From positions 1 to 16,775 of the forward strand of contig DCSU01000034.1 in NCBI GenBank assembly GCA_002325785.1: a stretch of DNA of 16,775 nt. The letters run 5' to 3'. Position numbers and translations under genes: made by a program. Source of the DNA: Bacteroidales bacterium UBA1458. GTDB lineage: Bacteria > Bacteroidota > Bacteroidia > Bacteroidales > VadinHA17. Positions 6,110-13,400 of this stretch are shown piece after piece. The notes under the pieces were generated by a model. It was not told where the DNA came from and ran no database searches. It saw only the letters and a list, made by a program, of their open reading frames with translations. The stretch's first letter is position 1; every line of letters starts with the position of its first letter.

Positions 6110-7958
6110 AATGACTTGTTTTAGTTAATAAAAGTTTATTTAACAGGTGATCGATTGATTCGTTCGTACCGATGGCAATAAGATATCTCTCAACGGGAAG
6201 ATGATGTTTCATTGGTGTTATCTCACAGCTGCCCCTTACAATTTGTATCAGTGATGCATCATTCTCTCCCTTGAAATTAACTACTCCCTTTACGCGGTAG
6301 ACAGATCCCGGCATGCTGGCAATCTCATTCAAAAAAAGTGATTTTTCAATTGGAGCATTCAGTATGATTTTCCCGGCAGTTATCTTTTCGTCCGTATGAG
6401 TGTGGTGTTGCCCGGAAACGCTATCATTTACAGATTTCTCATAAAGCGATGCATTTCCTATATTCCCGGCGACCTGGATGAGGAGAGACATATTTACGTC
6501 GCCATAATTGCATTTTATTATCCCGGCGGCGGGGTTGATCTCCTTTAACTGCCGGCACAGATCGTCAGTCTGCTTTTTGGTAATCATGTCACACTTGTTG
6601 AGCACCAGAAGGTCAGCGCTCCTGGCCTGATCAGTAATAATTTCACTGTTCGCGGCTGAAGCAGTGAAGTTGGCTCCGTCAATCATGGTTATCACCATCT
6701 CCAGTCTCACCAGGTCACTTATTAGATCGAGTTCTCCGGCTAGATTGAATGGATTCGCCAGGCCGGTCGTTTCCAGGATAATGATGTCAGGTTTCAGTTG
6801 GGCGGTTATTCTTTGAATACCCTTCTTCAGTTCACCGATAAGAGAACAACATACACACCCTTCGTCCATCTCCGTAACCGCATACTGGTCTTCCAGCAGT
6901 CGGGCATCGATGCTGGCAGAGCCGATCTCATTCTGAATAACGGCTACAAATCGGTTTCGGCTCACCTGGTATTCAATGAACCTCCTGAGAAAGGTAGTCT
7001 TTCCGGAGCCCAGATACCCTGTCAGTATTATCAGTGAGGGTTTCTGAATATTTGTGTCGCCATTGACGGTTTCACTAACTCTGTCAGCTGCAAAACCGCC
7101 AACAGACCACCAGGGAGATTCAACAAAAGGCTTCTCCTTCCTGTAGCCGCTTTCCCAATAGTCAAAAAATGAGGCGTCACAGTTGTACTGATCGCTCTCC
7201 CTGAAGTGAGTACCGAAATCTTCACTGCCGTATCCGAGAGAAACCGACCGGATGTATTCATGTCCCTTGCAGGTTCCTTGTTTTTCATCCTGAAAATCCG
7301 GCCTGTAAAGAACATGCGCCGCAGCGTCAGGTACCGAATCCAGGTTATGGGTGAATGTTGCTGCCAACAGCTCAAACAGTGTGAATGACAGGCTAAAGAG
7401 AGACCTCTGTTCCTCTCCATTCCCGCTCAACAATAAGTTATCGCATGCACCTGACACGATCTCTTTGCCGTCAATCAGCTGTTGTATGAAGCCAAATGAC
7501 TCCGCAGAGCTCAATGTCAACCATAAGGACAGTGATCCGGTAAATATTGAGACATCAATCTCTCCGATAAGGAAATAGATGGCAAAGTCCGGATAGCTGG
7601 TGTATTTACGAACCATTGACATGTAATCTTTCCTACGCTGAAGGAGAGCCGTACTTTTCGGAAAAAGAACCGGCTTCTCATCCGGAGAGGGAAAATAGTA
7701 AATGCCGTATTTCGCTCCTGTCAAACCCTTACCGGATAAAGTTCCGGACTCTGAGAGGCCGTAAATACCATCACTGCCAACGACACTGAATGTCCATCCA
7801 CTGCCATTTCGACATATGGGATTGATGCCCTCCCATCCAAGTTTCTGCATTGATCTTGCCGAGAAACATGTTCGTATGAGAAGAGCATTCAGTAGACCAT
7901 GGATATATCCTTCCCTGTTTTCACCGGGAGAGACTGGATATAGACTGGCTAGGCTCAT
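6045..7958 (-). CDS. COG0523/CobW-type metallochaperone GTPase fused to an unrecognised ~300-residue N-terminal domain
   Basis: Residues about 306-610 form a complete COG0523 GTPase. It has a Walker A GYLGSGKT (314-321), a metal-binding CVCC (368-371) within MDEGCVCCSL, ETTGLANP (396-403), base-specificity motif NKCD (454-457), a His-rich metal loop QHHTHTDE (517-524) and a CobW_C domain (about 527-605). Family members deliver Zn, Co or other metals to client enzymes in the cytoplasm using GTP. Residues 1-300 match no family I know. They are Phe/Tyr/Trp rich, have no signal or membrane segment, and hold Cys at 31, 49, 172, 230 and 260. Ordinary members have 300-400 residues, so this 637-residue fusion is unusual. 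A purine-rich GAGGAAA just upstream supports the ATG at 7958. The 26-residue tail after LLNKLL overlaps the next gene and may reflect a frameshift. The client is probably the MBL enzyme encoded upstream (inference). Confidence 0.9.
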   Translation of the reverse strand: MSLASLYPVSPGENREGYIHGLLNALLIRTCFSARSMQKLGWEGINPICRNGSGWTFSVVGSDGIYGLSESGTLSGKGLTGAKYGIYYFPSPDEKPVLFPKSTALLQRRKDYMSMVRKYTSYPDFAIYFLIGEIDVSIFTGSLSLWLTLSSAESFGFIQQLIDGKEIVSGACDNLLLSGNGEEQRSLFSLSFTLFELLAATFTHNLDSVPDAAAHVLYRPDFQDEKQGTCKGHEYIRSVSLGYGSEDFGTHFRESDQYNCDASFFDYWESGYRKEKPFVESPWWSVGGFAADRVSETVNGDTNIQKPSLIILTGYLGSGKTTFLRRFIEYQVSRNRFVAVIQNEIGSASIDARLLEDQYAVTEMDEGCVCCSLIGELKKGIQRITAQLKPDIIILETTGLANPFNLAGELDLISDLVRLEMVITMIDGANFTASAANSEIITDQARSADLLVLNKCDMITKKQTDDLCRQLKEINPAAGIIKCNYGDVNMSLLIQVAGNIGNASLYEKSVNDSVSGQHHTHTDEKITAGKIILNAPIEKSLFLNEIASMPGSVYRVKGVVNFKGENDASLIQIVRGSCEITPMKHHLPVERYLIAIGTNESIDHLLNKLLLTKTSHYEKTFECSKCADDFGVDPLLY

Positions 7959-8002
7959 GAGATTTCCTCTTCGTTGTGGCAGGACGGCTGCAGTATTGTT
8001 AA

Positions 8003-9181
8003 TCAGGCTTTAAATTCAATTATGTCTCCATTACCAAGGTATGCCTCATCCTTGGATCCGAACCGTGCTGTCCCCTTTATCACGTTATAACCCCGGGCTA
8101 TGAATTTCTTTGCAGTAATGATCCCTGTGCAGTGGTTACATCCAATTTTTTCAAACCCCCAGTCTCTCATTGCAATGACCATGTCATCGTATTTCGGATC
8201 CCAGTCCTCAAAGGGAGATATATGTAGGCCACCGTAGATCCCGTGCATCTGGTCCTTATCATATTTCAGTTCCCTGAAAGCGGTGTCTGCAAGCTGTATT
8301 ATACCCTCATGGCAGCACCCGCTGACACATACAAGCCCAATATCCTTGACGTTAAAATATAACGACAGCTCACCGAACACCCGGCAGATGATGGGAACTC
8401 CGAATGAACAGACCACAAATCCGGGGGCGATCTCCCTTAGGCCTGCCTTCACCTCCGTAAGCTCACCCCTGAACCCGCAATCAGCTATGTATTGCTTGTC
8501 TTCGGGATAAAAACCCTCAGGAATATAGGTGGCAATTGTCGGGTCATACTTGTATGTCACTGGCAGACCCCAAAAATGGTCAAAGTGGGAATGGGAGATA
8601 AAAAACTTCTCTATCTCGTGATTTGCAAGCATATTATCTATGCCTTCTCTCCTGAAGCACGCCTCCATCCATTTGAATGACCAGCCTGAGTCAAGAAGAT
8701 ACTTATGGATCTGTCCATCCATATCCTCCATCTCTATAAGAGCTGCAAAACCTCCGGCGTTGTCGGGGTTCACCGACTTTTCATATACAATCTCCCAGGC
8801 CTCCTCAAGTTTGTTGGGCAGCAGATGCCTGAATGTCTTAATCCCGTCGGCATAAGAGCCCTTTGCCAGGCCCTGGCCGTTGCCAAAAGGTGGCCAGTTG
8901 TAATCATACTGGTTAACAAGCAATCCGCCTGCATTCCGGATGTCGCCCATAAGAACAGCATTGTCAAACCAGCTTGTTTCGGAGATATTAGTGATTTTCA
9001 CCCTCTTACAGACTCCAAAATCATGCTGTTTCCTCTCAATCGCCGGTAGAAATTTCTTTCTCTTTTCTGAGTAGGAAAAGATCCCCATTGTTGCCAGTGC
9101 CCCCAGTCCTAAGCCACTGGCAGAGCCTTTGATAAAATCGCGCCTGGTAAAATCCTTGCTAGTATTTTTATTTGTGGTCAT
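8003..9181 (-). CDS. Tat-exported metallo-beta-lactamase-fold hydrolase (dihydropterin/RFA-P-type MBL subgroup)
   Basis: The 392-residue protein carries a twin-arginine signal: TRRDFIK (residues 12-18), then the hydrophobic SASGLGLGALATMGIF. It should therefore be folded, with its metals, before crossing the inner membrane. The metal site is visible: HSHFDH (197-202), SGCCHEG (288-293), GGLH (317-320) and GCNHCTG (347-353). These motifs, with LLDSG near 162, match the MBL branch that includes the archaeal 7,8-dihydropterin synthase-like proteins rather than beta-lactamases or glyoxalase II. A segment with many Trp/Tyr/Asn (70-100) and an insert before the HxHxDH motif are extra. The gene lies 11 nt after the membrane-protein gene and 44 nt before the GTPase gene, in one operon. 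The reaction is unknown. Confidence 0.88.
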   Translation of the reverse strand: MTTNKNTSKDFTRRDFIKGSASGLGLGALATMGIFSYSEKRKKFLPAIERKQHDFGVCKRVKITNISETSWFDNAVLMGDIRNAGGLLVNQYDYNWPPFGNGQGLAKGSYADGIKTFRHLLPNKLEEAWEIVYEKSVNPDNAGGFAALIEMEDMDGQIHKYLLDSGWSFKWMEACFRREGIDNMLANHEIEKFFISHSHFDHFWGLPVTYKYDPTIATYIPEGFYPEDKQYIADCGFRGELTEVKAGLREIAPGFVVCSFGVPIICRVFGELSLYFNVKDIGLVCVSGCCHEGIIQLADTAFRELKYDKDQMHGIYGGLHISPFEDWDPKYDDMVIAMRDWGFEKIGCNHCTGIITAKKFIARGYNVIKGTARFGSKDEAYLGNGDIIEFKA

Positions 9182-9192
9182 AACCTTGATTA

Positions 9193-10608
9193 TTAGACAT
9201 TCGACTTAATAATGGTAAATATGTCACACCATTTGGGGAGGAACTTCAGGAAAGCGAAATAGAGAATGACAGCCAATGTGACTCCGGCAACCAGTCCGCC
9301 TATAAATCTTGGGTTCCAGTTAATCTCTTTCTCAACAGAAGGCTCAATGGCACTTTCGGCTTCTTTCGCCGGTATAAGTTTCCATCCTGGCCAGCCATCC
9401 ATGAACCAGTAGTTTATGAGCATCACATTAATCAGCCATATCATAGGTATCATTGGGAACTGCTGAGGATGTGAATAACCTTCCTGCGTGCCAAGAAACA
9501 GATGAGATGTTTTATAGTAAGCAATGTATAACAGCGCAGCAGCAATGATCGTAACAACGGTCCGTATCACCACATTGACCGGCCGGCTGTATTTCCGGGG
9601 CCAGTTATCAAGGTAGAAGTATAGGAAGAGACTGGGCACCAGCCAGAAGATAGCCATCTCGCCCACATGCAGCCATCGCCAGTCAGGAGCCATAAGACGC
9701 TTTGTACCGCGCACTGCCTGACCCCAGGCGAGCTCCTGTGCAAAGTAGAGGAAGAAGGCGATTGCCACGGCAATGACGAATATCCCTGCAAATGATGCCA
9801 GCCGCCGGAGCCAGTCCTGCTTAATAAGATCAAAGGGATATTTCTCCCAGATCGTCTCATATATCCAGACTACAACCGTAGCACTCATAATCCATGCAAT
9901 GTGAAAATTGCCGGACACGGTATTGGCAAATTTTTCCCAGTAAGGAGGAGTTATAGCCGTGAACTCCTGCCAGGGATAATAGAGAATCCCCATGTGAGAA
10001 TGCATGGTAATAAAATAGATCACCATGCTAAGGAAGAAAGTAACCAGAACGATGGTCGTTCCCCTGGCCGGCTGTTTTAACTGCTGCCATGGGGAACTCT
10101 CACAGGCCACCACCCAGGCCGGGCTGAGCCATGAGGCAATGGCAGCGAACATCATTATTGCCTCAAAGGAATACTCTTCTGCATAAAACTCCGTGATTCC
10201 CAGATCCATCAATCGTTCCGGATTAAAGTAGGCAATGCCGAATTTCCCAAGGATATTAACGAAGAATCCCTGAATTACCAATAGCATAAGACCTACGCTG
10301 AAGAGAGTCAGGATTGATCCCTTTATCAGGGGATGGGTACGGTTCAGCCACGAATGCCTGAACGGCCAGTAATTGAAAATGTAAACAACCCATATAAACA
10401 TTATCAGGAGCCAGCGGCAGACCATGTATCCCTTGAAAGGAGTGTACAATCGCATCAAGCCTCTGGGGTCCTGGAAAATCCACCATGTCACATAGAACAA
10501 TAACATAATGAAGAGCGTATTGACAATTACTGGAATTGGTCCCTTCCATCGCTTTGCCAGTCTTCTCTTTTCTACAAATAGGTGTTGTTCGTTTCCCATG
10601 ATTATCAT
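9193..10608 (-). CDS. Polytopic membrane protein, about 11 TM segments, family not recognised
   Basis: The 471-residue protein starts with a basic cytoplasmic tail (EKRRLAKRWKG). About eleven hydrophobic segments follow, near residues 28-46, 62-81, 94-114, 148-167, 184-203, 236-255, 270-290, 312-335, 343-363, 385-405 and 436-458. Loops are rich in Trp, Tyr and Pro (YYPWQEFTAITPPYWEKF; MAPDWRWLHVGE). His residues in or near the membrane occur at HSHMG (about 204-208) and HVGEM (about 317). It has no ATPase or transport signature that I recognise, and no Cys-based heme or Fe-S motif. It could be a transporter or a membrane redox anchor. It lies 79 nt after the 73-aa protein and 11 nt before the Tat MBL gene, so it probably serves the same substrate. 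Two Met (10608, 10599) are possible starts. Confidence 0.85.
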   Translation of the reverse strand: MIIMGNEQHLFVEKRRLAKRWKGPIPVIVNTLFIMLLFYVTWWIFQDPRGLMRLYTPFKGYMVCRWLLIMFIWVVYIFNYWPFRHSWLNRTHPLIKGSILTLFSVGLMLLVIQGFFVNILGKFGIAYFNPERLMDLGITEFYAEEYSFEAIMMFAAIASWLSPAWVVACESSPWQQLKQPARGTTIVLVTFFLSMVIYFITMHSHMGILYYPWQEFTAITPPYWEKFANTVSGNFHIAWIMSATVVVWIYETIWEKYPFDLIKQDWLRRLASFAGIFVIAVAIAFFLYFAQELAWGQAVRGTKRLMAPDWRWLHVGEMAIFWLVPSLFLYFYLDNWPRKYSRPVNVVIRTVVTIIAAALLYIAYYKTSHLFLGTQEGYSHPQQFPMIPMIWLINVMLINYWFMDGWPGWKLIPAKEAESAIEPSVEKEINWNPRFIGGLVAGVTLAVILYFAFLKFLPKWCDIFTIIKSNV

Positions 10609-10687
10609 TTGATTTTTATAAATAAATATCCTGTCAGTTTATCTGTTGATATCTGTTAATTCCTGATTATCAGAATATTACGTAGTC

Positions 10688-10909
10688 TTATTTTTTATTC
10701 AGCTCCTTGTACACAACCCTGAGCATCTCATCGCTGCTCATAGAGGCCGGGTCTTTCCCCATTTTTATCATTTGATGAAAAAGCATTTCTGTAGTAAAGT
10801 CTGACCCAAGAGCACCGATCTGATCTTGATCAACATTACGGCGTCCGAATCTGATTGACAGCAAATCCCTTCTTGAAATTATCTTTTTCTTCATTTCAGG
10901 ACAGCTCAT
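10688..10909 (-). CDS. Small conserved-looking 73-aa protein with RRDLL motif
   Basis: I do not recognise a family. The ATG at 10909 overlaps the regulator's stop codon as ATGA, a sign of translational coupling, which is good evidence that this is a real gene. The N-terminus has a basic motif KKKIISRRDLLSIRFGRR (residues 7-24, Arg13-Arg14). This recalls the RRxxL start of Tat signals, but no hydrophobic stretch follows, so it is probably not exported. Residues 38-72 could form two or three amphipathic helices (EMLFHQMIKMG; SDEMLRVVYKELNKK). The size and place suggest an accessory factor, for example an RR-motif-bearing helper for the Tat substrate encoded downstream or a subunit of the membrane protein. 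This is inference only. Confidence 0.75.
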   Translation of the reverse strand: MSCPEMKKKIISRRDLLSIRFGRRNVDQDQIGALGSDFTTEMLFHQMIKMGKDPASMSSDEMLRVVYKELNKK

Positions 10910-11649
10910 TTATTATTCCCGTTGCTGTCACCACCTGACAAGAATGCCGGGTTTTCAGGTAATGCAACATCTTCAAATTCATTTAAAAGAACAGTAATAT
11001 ATCTGATCATCTCCCGTGATTCGTTCTGTGCTTTCGCGTTATCCCTTGAGCTTATGGCTTTAAAAAGATTAACATGCAGGGCAAATATCCTGTCTCTCCT
11101 ATCCTGTTCAATGCGATGTATCACATCTGATATCAGTTCATAAGTAACCACAAGCCGATCCAGCATTTTGGCAATCGATCTGTTATGCGTACCGGAGGCA
11201 ATAATTTCATGAAAGGCCTTGTGATAACCAACAATCATCTGTGTGTTGTTTTCAAGAATGGCTTTGCTTAAATTAACCAGGCATAATTCAAGCGACTTGA
11301 GTTCGTCACCTGTCATTCGTTCTGCCGCCATTGCTACCGCGATTGGTTCAAACAAGAACAGCGCTTCAAGTTGGTCCGATACCCAGGGCAGAGTCTCTTT
11401 ACGGCTTCTGGGAGCAACAATGGCATCGGATTCAGGTTTGGCAGCAAGGTAATAACCACTGTTAGGCTTTACGGTAAGAATGCCTCTAGCCTGCATCATC
11501 TTAAGTGCATTACGGAGCGTGTTCCTGCTTGTCTCCAATATTTCGGCAAGTTTTCTTTCAGCCGGAAGTCGGTCCCCCAGATGAACATTGTCGCTCCTTA
11601 AATAATTAACCAACCGGTTTGTAAGCTGAGTCTCCCTGCTCTCAATCAT
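10906..11649 (-). CDS. FadR-family (GntR superfamily) transcriptional regulator
   Basis: The N-terminal winged helix has LTNRLVNYL, GDRLPAERKLAEILETSRNT and LRNALKMMQARGILTVKPNSGYY, the classic GntR signature. An all-helical FCD effector domain follows (from LEALFLFEPIAVAMAAERM). Regulators of this type bind carboxylates or sugar acids and usually repress adjacent genes. In the FCD metal site the usual D-x3-H appears as H-x3-H in YHKAFHE. One His is kept in FALHVNLFKAI, and the last His is Tyr in EMIRYI, so the metal or ligand site is altered. I prefer the ATG at 11649 (247 aa); a start at 11691 is also open, but it would place the operator-like palindrome at 11660-11672 inside the gene. It is the first gene of the MBL/GTPase operon and overlaps the next gene by 4 nt, suggesting autoregulation. 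Confidence 0.92.
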   Translation of the reverse strand: MIESRETQLTNRLVNYLRSDNVHLGDRLPAERKLAEILETSRNTLRNALKMMQARGILTVKPNSGYYLAAKPESDAIVAPRSRKETLPWVSDQLEALFLFEPIAVAMAAERMTGDELKSLELCLVNLSKAILENNTQMIVGYHKAFHEIIASGTHNRSIAKMLDRLVVTYELISDVIHRIEQDRRDRIFALHVNLFKAISSRDNAKAQNESREMIRYITVLLNEFEDVALPENPAFLSGGDSNGNNK

Positions 11650-11659
11650 CTGATTTAAT

Positions 11660-11672
11660 TTGGCACGACCAA
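11660..11672. promoter_or_regulatory. Putative FadR-family operator (TTGG-N5-CCAA), proximal
   Basis: TTGGCACGACCAA is an inverted repeat with a 5-nt spacer, matching the shape of FadR/PdhR/LldR-type operators (TTGGTnnnACCAA). It ends 10 nt upstream of the preferred ATG (11649) of the FadR-family regulator, in its leader. A second copy lies 82 bp upstream. Confidence 0.55.
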
Positions 11673-11741
11673 TATAAATACATAAATACATTTATGCAAA
11701 TATTTTCTCATTTATTTAATTTATTTTGTGTTTTTAATGCT

Positions 11742-11756
11742 ATTGGATGCACCAAT
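11742..11756. promoter_or_regulatory. Putative FadR-family operator (ATTGG-N5-CCAAT), distal
   Basis: ATTGGATGCACCAAT is a perfect inverted repeat of ATTGG/CCAAT around a 5-nt centre, in the intergenic region in front of the regulator. On the minus strand its left part reads TAAATTGG, which is close to the TAnnTTTG -7 box, so a bound repressor could block transcription. Together with the proximal copy it suggests autoregulation of the operon. Confidence 0.6.
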
Positions 11757-11916
11757 TTAGTGACTTTTTACATCAAAGCCTAAATTTACATTATATATTA
11801 TGCATATTTTAAAGGTGCCGATGGCGAAGATTTCCCGACATAATAGTATTGTAATGGATTCCCGCTACATTAGAAGGTGAGCAACAGCGTAAGCGTAATG
11901 CGTTAATTTTTAGATA

Positions 11917-13251
11917 CTAGGCCTTCTTCCTGGTGCGAAAGGCTTTTCTCCAGCTCTTTAGAAGAGCATTGAATGGAGCATCAAAAAGCTTATAATCAGC
12001 CAGTTTGTCTTCTTTGAAAGCATTGGCCTCTCTGGAGCAAAGAATCAGTACGCTACGCAGAAGATCCCTTTCATAGAATGGCCGTGCATAATATGACCTT
12101 ATCCCGTTGGGAATGAAGAGCGCCCAGTCTATAGCCTTTATACTCGCTATGGTGTCTTCAACTATTAAATAGTCAAGCTTATACTGTTCTATATTCTCCG
12201 CAATTGTACCCTCATATGAAAAAACCTCGCCAAACTTCAAGTTATTCAAGGCCTCCCCCACACCGTAAACTGTAACAATGCCCTTTCTGACCTGAATATC
12301 AGAATACATTATCCCGTCAAACTTCAAATTTTTATATGGATTATACAGCAGTATCTCCAGCATCATCTTCAGATCAGTCGCTGTTGCCAGTTTATCCATA
12401 ATCCCTTTGAGATACTTCTTGCGCGATTCGCTAAGTATCGGATTATATTGTCTCTGGTTTTTGGAGCTACCCTTTTCAACCGTATCACATTCATAAATTG
12501 ACATCCGCAACAACCTTTTCTCTCTGATCTTTAGCGATCGCAATGATGCAGTGCCCAAAAATTGTGTGCCGCCTTTTCTTACAAACAGTATTTTCCCTTC
12601 CCATCTCTTTTCAAAGATTATCTCCTCATATATCCTGTCCATTTCGTTCCTTGTACGTGGATGTATAAGATTATTCATTGTTAATTTCCGGAATTCATCA
12701 AAACCATATCCGAAAATCTCACATGCGGCTGCATTATGAGATATTATGCTCTTATTATTCATGCTCACAAGTAAAACCGGATTTCCAACCAGCTCGAGGA
12801 TTGTCTGCTGCTCATCCTCATTGCGGTTCATCTCCTCAATGATAGTGATGCTCTGTGTTATATCCACAATCATTCCCATATAATAACCAGGCTGAAAAGA
12901 GTTGGGTACACCGGTAAGTTTGATCCACCTGAAGTCACTTTCTCCGGTCTTTACCCTGATAAGAGCCACAGCAGGCTTTGAGTCAAGAATAGCCTGAATG
13001 AACGATTCATACATGTAGTAATCCTGCTCAAAAATAATCTCCCTGCTGTAAGCCCTGTCCTTTAGTAAAAGGAAACTTCTTTCTGCCAGTCCTTCAATCT
13101 GGTACTCATTGATATATTCGATCCTCTTCTTAACCACTTCCACCCTGAATACCAACATCGGCAATCCCTTTATGCAACTATATAACTCCCCCTCAGCGAA
13201 TATTGTACTACTGTATGCTGATTCAAAATTATCCTGACTGGCTTCTTTCAT
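11917..13251 (-). CDS. PAS-PAS sensor protein with GAF-like C-terminal domain and no recognisable output module
   Basis: This is a soluble 444-residue protein without signal or membrane segments. Residues about 28-140 form a degenerate PAS domain ending in the typical PAS/PAC segment (FRWIKLTGVPN, GYYMGMIVDITQS). Residues about 150-260 form a clear second PAS domain (ILELVGNPVLLVSMNNKSI, NAAACEIFGYGFDEF, LIHPRTRNEM, then WEGKILFVRKGGTQF). Residues about 285-435 look like a GAF-type fold (LATATDLKMMLEILL, VTVYGVGEAL, YYARPFYERDLLRSVLILCS). No His-kinase, GGDEF, EAL, sigma-54 or DNA-binding motif is present, and the C-terminus is only a short basic tail. It may signal through protein-protein contact or have lost its output domain. 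It lies between two operons on the same strand and probably has its own promoter near 13364. Confidence 0.85.
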   Translation of the reverse strand: MKEASQDNFESAYSSTIFAEGELYSCIKGLPMLVFRVEVVKKRIEYINEYQIEGLAERSFLLLKDRAYSREIIFEQDYYMYESFIQAILDSKPAVALIRVKTGESDFRWIKLTGVPNSFQPGYYMGMIVDITQSITIIEEMNRNEDEQQTILELVGNPVLLVSMNNKSIISHNAAACEIFGYGFDEFRKLTMNNLIHPRTRNEMDRIYEEIIFEKRWEGKILFVRKGGTQFLGTASLRSLKIREKRLLRMSIYECDTVEKGSSKNQRQYNPILSESRKKYLKGIMDKLATATDLKMMLEILLYNPYKNLKFDGIMYSDIQVRKGIVTVYGVGEALNNLKFGEVFSYEGTIAENIEQYKLDYLIVEDTIASIKAIDWALFIPNGIRSYYARPFYERDLLRSVLILCSREANAFKEDKLADYKLFDAPFNALLKSWRKAFRTRKKA

Positions 13252-13267
13252 TTTTATATTGTTTAGA

Positions 13268-13290
13268 CGTACCTGTCTGACCCGTACCTG
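13268..13290. repeat. Two direct copies of CGTACCTG in the leader of the PAS gene
   Basis: CGTACCTG occurs at 13268-13275 and 13283-13290, 15 nt start to start, between the -7-like box and the PAS protein start codon. Direct repeats at about one and a half helical turns can be regulator sites. No regulator is indicated and chance cannot be excluded. Confidence 0.4.
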
Positions 13291-13363
13291 GTCCCGGCTT
13301 ACAGTAAACTGATCGCACCGGTATTCTTTATAGTTGATCAGACATGAGATTCTGATAATTATA

Positions 13364-13371
13364 CAAATTTA
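13364..13371 (-). promoter_or_regulatory. Possible -7 box (TAAATTTG) for the PAS gene
   Basis: On the minus strand TAAATTTG fits the Bacteroidota -7 consensus TAnnTTTG exactly and lies 112 nt before the PAS gene start. The position 19 nt further upstream reads TATC, not TTTG, so the -33 element is weak or absent. Confidence 0.45.
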
Positions 13372-13400
13372 CCGGAACTTTTTATATATCGATAAGAAAT

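Noticed and set aside
7031..7420. 129-codon minus-strand frame inside the GTPase fusion gene
   Set aside because: It overlaps the continuous 637-codon frame in another phase and its product shows no domain; a shadow frame. It also gave no sign that the N-terminal domain and GTPase are separate genes.
8705..9049. 114-codon plus-strand frame
   Set aside because: It is antisense to the Tat MBL gene, which has full metal-site motifs.
9131..9181. Shared peptide NTSKDF in the Tat MBL start and in the 2220-2462 frame, suggesting duplication
   Set aside because: Similarity is limited to about six residues and the flanks differ fully; coincidence is the simpler explanation.
10632..10658. Direct repeat ATCTGTT-gat-ATCTGTT between the 73-aa gene and the membrane-protein gene
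   Set aside because: A short repeat in A/T-rich sequence without palindrome or promoter boxes; not enough to call a regulatory site.
11887..11906. Tandem GCGTAA GCGTAA near the end of the PAS gene
   Set aside because: Only two 6-nt copies with no stem or conserved partner; likely chance.
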